A DNA stretch of 64,000 bases from Psococerastis gibbosa (taxonomy: Eukaryota > Arthropoda > Insecta > Psocodea > Psocidae). The position numbers were made by a program, and so were the translations under genes. The notes beneath the pieces were generated by a model. It saw nothing but the letters and a program-made list of their open reading frames with translations. It did not search any database and was not told the DNA's origin. The stretch is from NCBI GenBank assembly GCA_963971405.1, contig OZ020490.1:15277464-15341463 (forward strand). The letters are read 5' to 3'. This document shows positions 46,728 through 64,000 of the stretch, piece by piece (positions within the stretch are counted from its first letter, which is position 1; each line of letters opens with the position of its first letter).

Positions 46728-46955
46728 CAGGACATGTAGAGTAGTGGTACAGGCTCTGACTTTCACCCGAAAGGTTGTTGGTTCGTGTCCCACACTTGCT
46801 ATATTTTCTGGCCATGCTTCGGAGGGTATGTAAAGCAGGCAGTCCAAGGCCTTCCTAGTTGAGTACTTGAGTGTAAGAGAGGGTTTTATAGCCCTAACTC
46901 CTCTTGGTTGGCTTAGTAATAGAACAAAAAAGTCAATATTTATTTATTTATTTGT
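46728..46955 (+). mobile_element. tRNA-Glu-like SINE, copy 4
   Basis: GTCAGGACATGTAGAGTAGT start, TTTCACCCGAAAGGTTGTTG, B box GGTTCGTGTCCC with one change, and a TTTA tail. An extra GAGTACTT near 46862 is a small internal duplication. Confidence 0.88.
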
Positions 46956-47017
46956 AATAAACTCAATATAAGGATTTTAATGCGCTGCTCAAAGAGTCTA
47001 ATGTGTAATTATAAATA

Positions 47018-47064
47018 ATAAGATCCGGTGCGAGTGAACCCGTACAAGCTTTCCTATTTATCAA
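47018..47064 (+). repeat. Repeat W end fragment
   Basis: GGTGCGAGTGAACCCGTACA and AGCTTTCCTATTTATCA correspond to the start of W at 26733; the foldback element HB-C follows at once. Confidence 0.5.
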
Positions 47065-47143
47065 TTAGGCGGGGTTTCCACCGACCGGCTAGGGCTAAAT
47101 ACAAATAGGCTACGGTGACGTGGTAACAGACATTCAAGACTTA

Positions 47144-48414
47144 GGCGGGGTTTCCATCGACCTCGCATTGCAGAAGGCAAATGACATTGACGGAAATGTT
47201 TGTTTTCCTTTTTATAGAAAACTATTAAAATGTTTGTAATTAACATATCACGAGTCGGTCAGCGTAACACCTGTGTTTGCACCATTCGTTTGCACAGAAC
47301 ATCGTGTAATTATATATTAGGGCTGCCACATTCCGTGGTTTAACTCAGAATTCCGTGGGAAATAATTCTATTCCGAGAAATTTCCGGGATTAACAATTTT
47401 TGAGGTTTTTCTGTGGATTTTTGGGGAAATACCTATGCATACCAATATTTGTATGCCAATTTATGGAATCATGTCAATTTGTGATGGTTGAATCTGAAGC
47501 TGATGGGTATTTTTTATCGGCTGCAATTTAAAGTTACAATTAAAATTTAAAATAACCAGATAAGGTTAGGAACCAGGGCCATGGACAGATGAGAGTTAAA
47601 AAAATCATATCATATGAAGGGGACCAACATTTAAAAAAATTCCGGAGTATTCCGTATTCCGTGAATTATTTAGAAATTGTTAGGAATACGGCTGAAGTCG
47701 CTTGGCTGCCCAGCCTGGTACTCATCGTAGCCTACCATCATTAGTATTTAGTGCATTTAGTTTTTTTTTCTACTCCTGCACCTAATAAGCTATAGGCTAA
47801 ATGATGAAGCAGTGACACCTAAATTTCAAATTATGTAAATAGGATTAAAGAAGCTGGTTTTTTGATATTACTAAATAATTAACGGAAAAATTAAAATACC
47901 ACAATTAAAAATTAATTAGACTTATATTGTGTTTGCACTTGAAAACTTCACTTCACTTTACAGAATAGTCAGCAGCACAGAACACCAAAATAGCATGCAG
48001 TACCGTAGGCCAAAAGTAAATTACAGTATTACAACGCCTTCACATTGAACTGTAGCCTACGTACCTACAGTACCCACTGTTCTTAGGTACTCAAAAATTG
48101 TTGATCCCGGAATAGAATTATTTCCCACGGAATTCTGAGGTAAACCACGGAATGTGGCAGCCCAAATATATAATTATACGATGTTCTGTGGTTAGAGTCC
48201 ATGAGCATGCGTAGTGCAAACGAATGGTGCAAACACAGGTGTTACGCTGACCGACTCGCAACATATCCCATGACGCCATTTTTTAATTTTAGTTTGTTTG
48301 TTTGTGATTTTACCCTATGATCATTGATCAATTTTAACTATGGCATAGAGTAAAACAAACATTTCCGTCAATGTAATTTGCATTCTGCAATGCGAGGTCG
48401 GTGGAAACCCCGTC
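47144..48414. mobile_element. Foldback element HB-C inner (1.27 kb)
   Basis: Ends GGCGGGGTTTCCATCGACC and GGTCGGTGGAAACCCCGTC. Arms of about 45 bp pair closely (GACCTCGCATTGCAGAAGG), and pairing resumes in a further inner arm (CGAGTCGGTCAGCGTAAC, GGGCTGCCACATTCCGTGG, 47262-47405 against 48095-48265). The interior is AT-rich without a transposase. The right arm has a 0.11-kb module shared with HB-E. Confidence 0.78.
47320..48164. repeat. Inner inverted-repeat unit with GGGCTGCCACATTCCGTGG ends
   Basis: The ends GGCTGCCACATTCCGTGG and CCACGGAATGTGGCAGCC, plus AATTCCGTGGGAAATAATTC, pair across 0.75 kb. It may be a separate element nested in HB-C inner, although flanking bases also pair. Confidence 0.5.
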
Positions 48415-48699
48415 TAAGTCTTGAATGTCTGCTACCACGTCACCGTATTTGTATTTAGCCCTAGCCGGTCGGTGGAAACCGCGCCTTAGGATAGGTACTG
48501 CAATAGTTCATTGGTAAATAATTGTCCTAGGGTTAGGTTTAGGCTTAAATTTCTAGTTTCGCTATCCCAGAGCACCGAAATGATCGTTGGGACGATTACA
48601 TAGTCAAGAATTGGTAGACTAATATAATACGATACAAAACAGTAATAGTGGCAGGGTACCGTACGGTACGCTATTACGTATTGGGGCATGAATAATCTT

Positions 48700-49310
48700 A
48701 TAATTTCTTCAAAAAATAATGAAAGAAACCGGTTTGGTTTTGTTACTCTATTTAACAACTAAAACGTGCCTGAAGTAAGAAAGCAGCGATTGAAAGGTTC
48801 CGCAGAAAAATGATTTTTTTAGTAATTTTGCCTGAAAATGGAGTATTTTTTAGTTTTTGCCACCAGAACCAAACTATCACGGGGCAAGCGACCTATTGGG
48901 TTTTGTTGACATCATTAATAACAACTACAATATATGTATATGAATTCAAGAAAAAAAATAGTTGGGGCCGTTGTGGAGATATAATTTTTTTGGATGTTTT
49001 TTTGTGGAGGTTTTGGAGTGTAAAACACCCTAAAATTGACTTAGCCCAAGATTAAAAAAAATTAAAAAACATTCCGAGGCATGATTTTTATGAACCTACA
49101 TGCCAAATTTCATTCAAATCCATAGAGTAGATTGCCTACAAATCGACGAAGAGACAGACAGACCAACATTCAGACCTACAGACAGGCATTTCTTAAAAAC
49201 CATTTTTTGGGGGTTCCTGGGGCCCCAAAATGTGTAAATCGACTGAAAATTGCGACCAACAGAAAGATTTCCTTATACTACGTGATAATAGGAGAGCAAC
49301 AATAGGCTAC
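48700..49310 (+). repeat. Dispersed repeat W, partial + copy
   Basis: GAAACCGGTTTGGTTTTGTT, GGGGCAAGCGACCTATTGGG, a short GACAGACAGACC tract and TTCCTTATACTACGTGATAA align with 27030-27620. Confidence 0.65.
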
Positions 49311-49807
49311 TATATTAAATATTATGGTAGGCTATATAAGCGTTTTAAGCACCAGGCAATGTTCTTTCCAAGTCTGACACATTTAAAAACACACTGTATG
49401 CACAGAACTTGTTGAAGATTTTGACCACCACACGTTACAGTTTATTAGAGCCCCCCCCCCCTCCTGGCTACGGCCTGGCTCCCAACTATTTTTTGAACCT
49501 GCAGAGTGCAGTAGGTAGCTGTCATTGCTCACCTATGCATGGTTCCAAATCTAAAGAATTAATATTATTCACCAAACTTGAAGGGAAAGCGAAATTTCCA
49601 ACATTTGTTTGATTCTAGTATTACCGTACTTAAAACCGTACCGTACTTAAAACGGTTTATTTAAGTCATGGTTTATAATATATATAAATTATAAAAAAAG
49701 GGCACTTTTTAAGAAGATTTCCTGCAATTCAATAGTTATGCAACTGAGCACGGACACTGATAGGTACCTATCAATCGCTACCACGATCATCCAATAGCTA
49801 CTGGCAA
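49311..49807. other. Mostly unassigned; poly-G MITE end fragment at 49450-49478
   Basis: CCCCCCCCTCCTGGCTACGGCC is a lone family I end. Nothing else recognised. Confidence 0.45.
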
Positions 49808-50089
49808 CAGGCGCAGATCTACGGGGGGGGGGGGGGGGGGATATGGAGGCTATAGCCCCTCCCCCCCATTAGGATCCTGAAAATGCTTAAAACCAGTCCT
49901 ATTTTCACAAATTTTCTCCCGGGGGAGAACCCCGGGCCCCCCTTGTGCTCAATAGCATTAATTACCTGTAATATAGAACCCTTATTGCTCTGAAAATGCG
50001 TACAACCCCAGTATTTCAGCCCTATTTTTTTTTTTTAATCGAAATTTAATCTTAGCCCCCTCCTTGGTCTCATTCTAGATCCGCGCCTG
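49808..50089. mobile_element. Poly-G hAT-like MITE, family II, with 8-bp duplication
   Basis: CAGGCGCAGATCTACGG and CTAGATCCGCGCCTG ends; perfect duplication ACTGGCAA (49800-49807, 50090-50097). An 18-base G run lies at about 49822. Confidence 0.85.
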
Positions 50090-50107
50090 ACTGGCAATAT
50101 AATAATT

Positions 50108-50328
50108 GATAAATAAATAAAAAGGGACTTTTTATTGTTTCTTTTACTAAGCCAACCTAGCGATGTTAGGTCTATAAAGCCCTCTCTTACACTCAACTAG
50201 GAAGGCCCGGGACCGCCTGCTTTACATGCCCTCCAAAGCATGGCCAGAAAATGTAGCAAGTGTGGGACTCGAACCAACAACCTTTCGGTTGAAAGCCATA
50301 ACCGTACCACTACGCTAGATGTCCTGAC
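50108..50328 (-). mobile_element. tRNA-Glu-like SINE, copy 5
   Basis: Reverse complement of the family: AATAAATAAATAAAAAGG tail, GCCAACCTAGCGATGTTAGG, GGGACTCGAACCAACAACC B-box region, CCGTACCACTACGCTAGATG head. Confidence 0.88.
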
Positions 50329-50839
50329 TTGATACGTTTTATTACGGCACAATATTCCACGGAATATGCAATTTATGAGTTTATCAATGTTTTGCTTCTT
50401 CGCTCCATCAAGATCTACATTGTGCTTGTTGTCTTGAGGTAAAAAATGAAATCAATCATGAAATTAATCTATTGTCTATTCTCGTTCGAATAAAGCCAAT
50501 GAATATCCAAAAAGGCTGTTATACAATGGATGGATAATGACTGAGGGGCATCCAACATATAAACATCTCTTTTTTGCTGAGAATATATAATAATATATTT
50601 TTTCAATATGAGTTCCATGATGAATAATTATTAGCAGACCACAAATTTGACCTTATTTCGCCTTTATTGCATCTTTGGGCCGTCCGCTAATTCAGCATCC
50701 ATTGTTGACAGCTGAAAATGGTTCGAAGACTACCACACAATTTTTGATTTTGACATGACCATCATGTGCTGCTTGAATTTTGTTCAATTATTATTTATTT
50801 GGCGTTGATGCTGGCAGTGCTGCTTGAAGAAGCTGACGC
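50329..50839. other. No recognised feature
   Basis: AT-rich; nothing recognised. Confidence 0.45.
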
Positions 50840-51250
50840 CGTGCAGGCTTATTTGAATAATGGCAGATCCTTGTGAGAGTTTCCTTGGTGACTTCGTGGA
50901 ACTTGGAGTTACTTTTGCGGACCACCTCTCAAGTAACTCGCACTCATGTAATTTTGAAGATTTTAAAATTCTACATTGTTGTAATAAAGGTAGACTATTA
51001 GACAGGTTAGAAAGCTTAGAGATTAGAAAGGCTATTAGGAATAACGAGGTTCTCACGCACGATATAATGTTTCAAACTGTATCCCCACTACTCGATTTAT
51101 GTACTCAACCCCCGCCTCCACCTCCCACTCCCATCCCGTAGTATATAAGCTGGTGTTTTTTCATGTGTTGTTAGTCTGATGATGGATTTTATCCGAAACC
51201 GGTCACTATTAAAGTATTTTACTGTGGATCATTGCGTTCTTCTTCCTCTA
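50840..51250 (+). mobile_element. Penelope-like element 3' part (GIY-YIG end plus terminal region)
   Basis: 50860-51138 encodes ELGVTFADHLSSNSHSCNFE, DFKILHCCNKGRLLDRLESL and EIRKAIRNNEVLTH, resembling the C-terminal GIY-YIG-associated segment of Penelope-like polymerases (HLxxxxHS..E..I.KA). Then TATATAAGCTGGTGTTTTTT and CTGATGATGGATTTTATCCG followed by AAACCGGTC form the 3' terminal region, also present inverted at 62160-62330. Only the 3' end is present. Confidence 0.65.
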
Positions 51251-51599
51251 CTCATGAAATAATGGCAGAGATTGGCTTAAGCCGTGTTAGAAAATTCTAC
51301 CACCACTTTTGTGCCTTGCGAATCGGTAAAATACGAAATACATAGGTAAAACAGCATAGGTAATCATGTTTTCCTCTGCAAGGGCTTGCACTCCAGCGTT
51401 ACCTACGTCTAGATATATCGTACCTAACTGAAGTGCCGCCGTATAAAACTGAGCAATGAATGCATTATTATTGAGGCCTCAATGAGGCAAGCCTTTTGTT
51501 ACCGTTTTGCTAAAAAAAAAAATCAAGCCAATAGGTGCAGTTTAGCTGTTTTATAGTATACTAATAAAACTTAAAGCTATTCAAAAATTGGCGGTAAAT
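51251..51599. other. No recognised feature upstream of Sik3
   Basis: AT-rich upstream sequence; nothing recognised. Confidence 0.45.
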
Positions 51600-63277
<11,678 letters not shown>

Positions 63278-63302
63278 GTAAGTACTACAGCTTTAACCGT
63301 AA

Positions 63303-63794
63303 GGCGGGGTTTCCACATGCGTCAATCGTCAATGAAAATTATGAAATTGAAGGACATTTCAATTTTACTCTATGCCATTGTTAAAATTGATCAATGATCA
63401 ATTGATCATAGAGTAAAATCACAAACAAACAAACAAACTAAAATTAAAAAATGGCGTCATGGGATATGTCAAGTGTGTCAAGTACAACTATTTTAATTGA
63501 TTTTTTTTTAAAAACAGTTTTCATCCATTAAACAGATTGGTGAAGGTCGATCTTACTTCGGATCTCCTACTATTACTAGGTTTTAATTAAAATAATAAGT
63601 GCACGAAGAAAATAAATAAAAACAAAATTTCTAAAAACAAATGCAAACAAATTTCAAAAATTTGGCGCATACGTTTCAATAGAAAATTGTCAATTTTTGA
63701 AATAACATGTGGAAACGCCGCCATTAATAAAAAATTGAAATGTCCTTCAATTTCATAATTTTCATTGACGATTGACGTATGTGGAAACCCCGCC
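63303..63794. mobile_element. Foldback element HB-E in Sik3 intron 9
   Basis: GGCGGGGTTTCCACATGCG and CATATGTGGAAACCCCGCC-type ends (right end via ACGTATGTGG), arms of about 65 bp pairing through AATGAAAATTATGAAATTGA. Flanked by TAA at 63300-63302 and 63795-63797. The left half contains CACAAACAAACAAAC and AAAATGGCGTCATGGGATAT, shared with HB-C inner. Confidence 0.82.
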
Positions 63795-64000
63795 TAATTT
63801 ACAGTCTTACCTAGTCAATTTCAAGTGGAGCAGGACCGGGAACAGTTACACGAAAGCTAAGTACCAGATGCTTACTTACCTTACAGCAAACGCAATACGG
63901 TGAAAAGTTGGTGCATAATGACAGAGTATACTTCAGTAGATTTCTATAAGCTATCTTTTCGGGGAAACCGTGGACCTGCGTGAGGTCGGCTGTACGCCAA

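Larger units (their letters stand above)
47068..48485. mobile_element. Foldback element HB-C outer, hosting HB-C inner
   Basis: GGCGGGGTTTCCACCGACC end, variable arm to 47115, TGACGTGGTAACAGACATT, then the inner element; the mirror image follows it, ending GGTGGAAACCGCGCC. Flanked by TTA on both sides (47065-47067, 48486-48488). Confidence 0.82.

Noticed and set aside
63880-63920. A tenth Sik3 exon after the CCTTACAG at 63886-63893
   Set aside because: Reading in the required phase hits a stop after five codons and shows no SIK similarity.

Overview
The window looks like a stretch of a large, AT-rich, transposon-laden invertebrate genome, most likely an arthropod and perhaps a hemipteran insect. 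The evidence is spliceosomal introns with GT..AG ends, a salt-inducible kinase gene, tRNA-derived SINEs, several non-LTR retrotransposon 3' ends with (GAA)n tails, Penelope-like fragments and many MITEs. The species is inferred from general character only. No bacterial or viral gene organisation is visible.

The only clearly functional host gene is on the + strand at the right end. Nine coding exons between 51879 and 63277 encode the first 501 residues of a SIK3-type kinase: kinase domain, UBA domain, a basophilic QRKAS motif and an RRHTVG motif. The gene continues beyond the window. All nine exons join in frame with canonical splice sites. Its introns hold a SINE inside a LINE, LINE 3' ends, a Penelope-like fragment, several MITEs and a 0.3 kb direct repeat. 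A decayed histone H1 tail at 21.1-21.4 kb is the only other host-gene remnant.

The other 50 kb or so is interspersed repeats. From left to right: palindromic MITEs flanked by TTAA (0-0.55, 7.1-8.25, 35.0-35.35, 56.75-57.1 kb). hAT-like MITEs carrying poly-G tracts, several with perfect 8-bp target duplications (0.4, 5.1, 6.05, 8.9, 23.1, 41.4, 49.8 kb). LINE fragments (12.5-13.9, 15.7, 18.4-19.2, 25.9, 30.9, 37.3, 41.0, 45.0 kb). A tandem array of about 190-bp units (16.65-18.4 kb). A roughly 0.9-kb dispersed repeat with a GACA/CTGT-rich core (14.9, 19.8, 26.7, 32.6, 38.6, 48.7 kb). Seven clear tRNA-Glu-like SINE copies. A second tandem array at 34.1-34.5 kb.

The most unusual structure is a set of six foldback elements (31.3, 35.4, 41.6, 47.07 enclosing 47.14, and 63.3 kb). 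They share a GGCGGGGTTTCCAC end and TWA flanks, which suggests PIF/Harbinger. Four also share a GGTAGCAGACAT centre. The arm sequence between end and centre differs between most copies, yet in each copy the left arm matches the right arm. A second unusual class (1.6 and 45.4 kb) combines long inverted repeats, a tRNA-like segment and hammerhead-like CTGATGA..GAAAC motifs.
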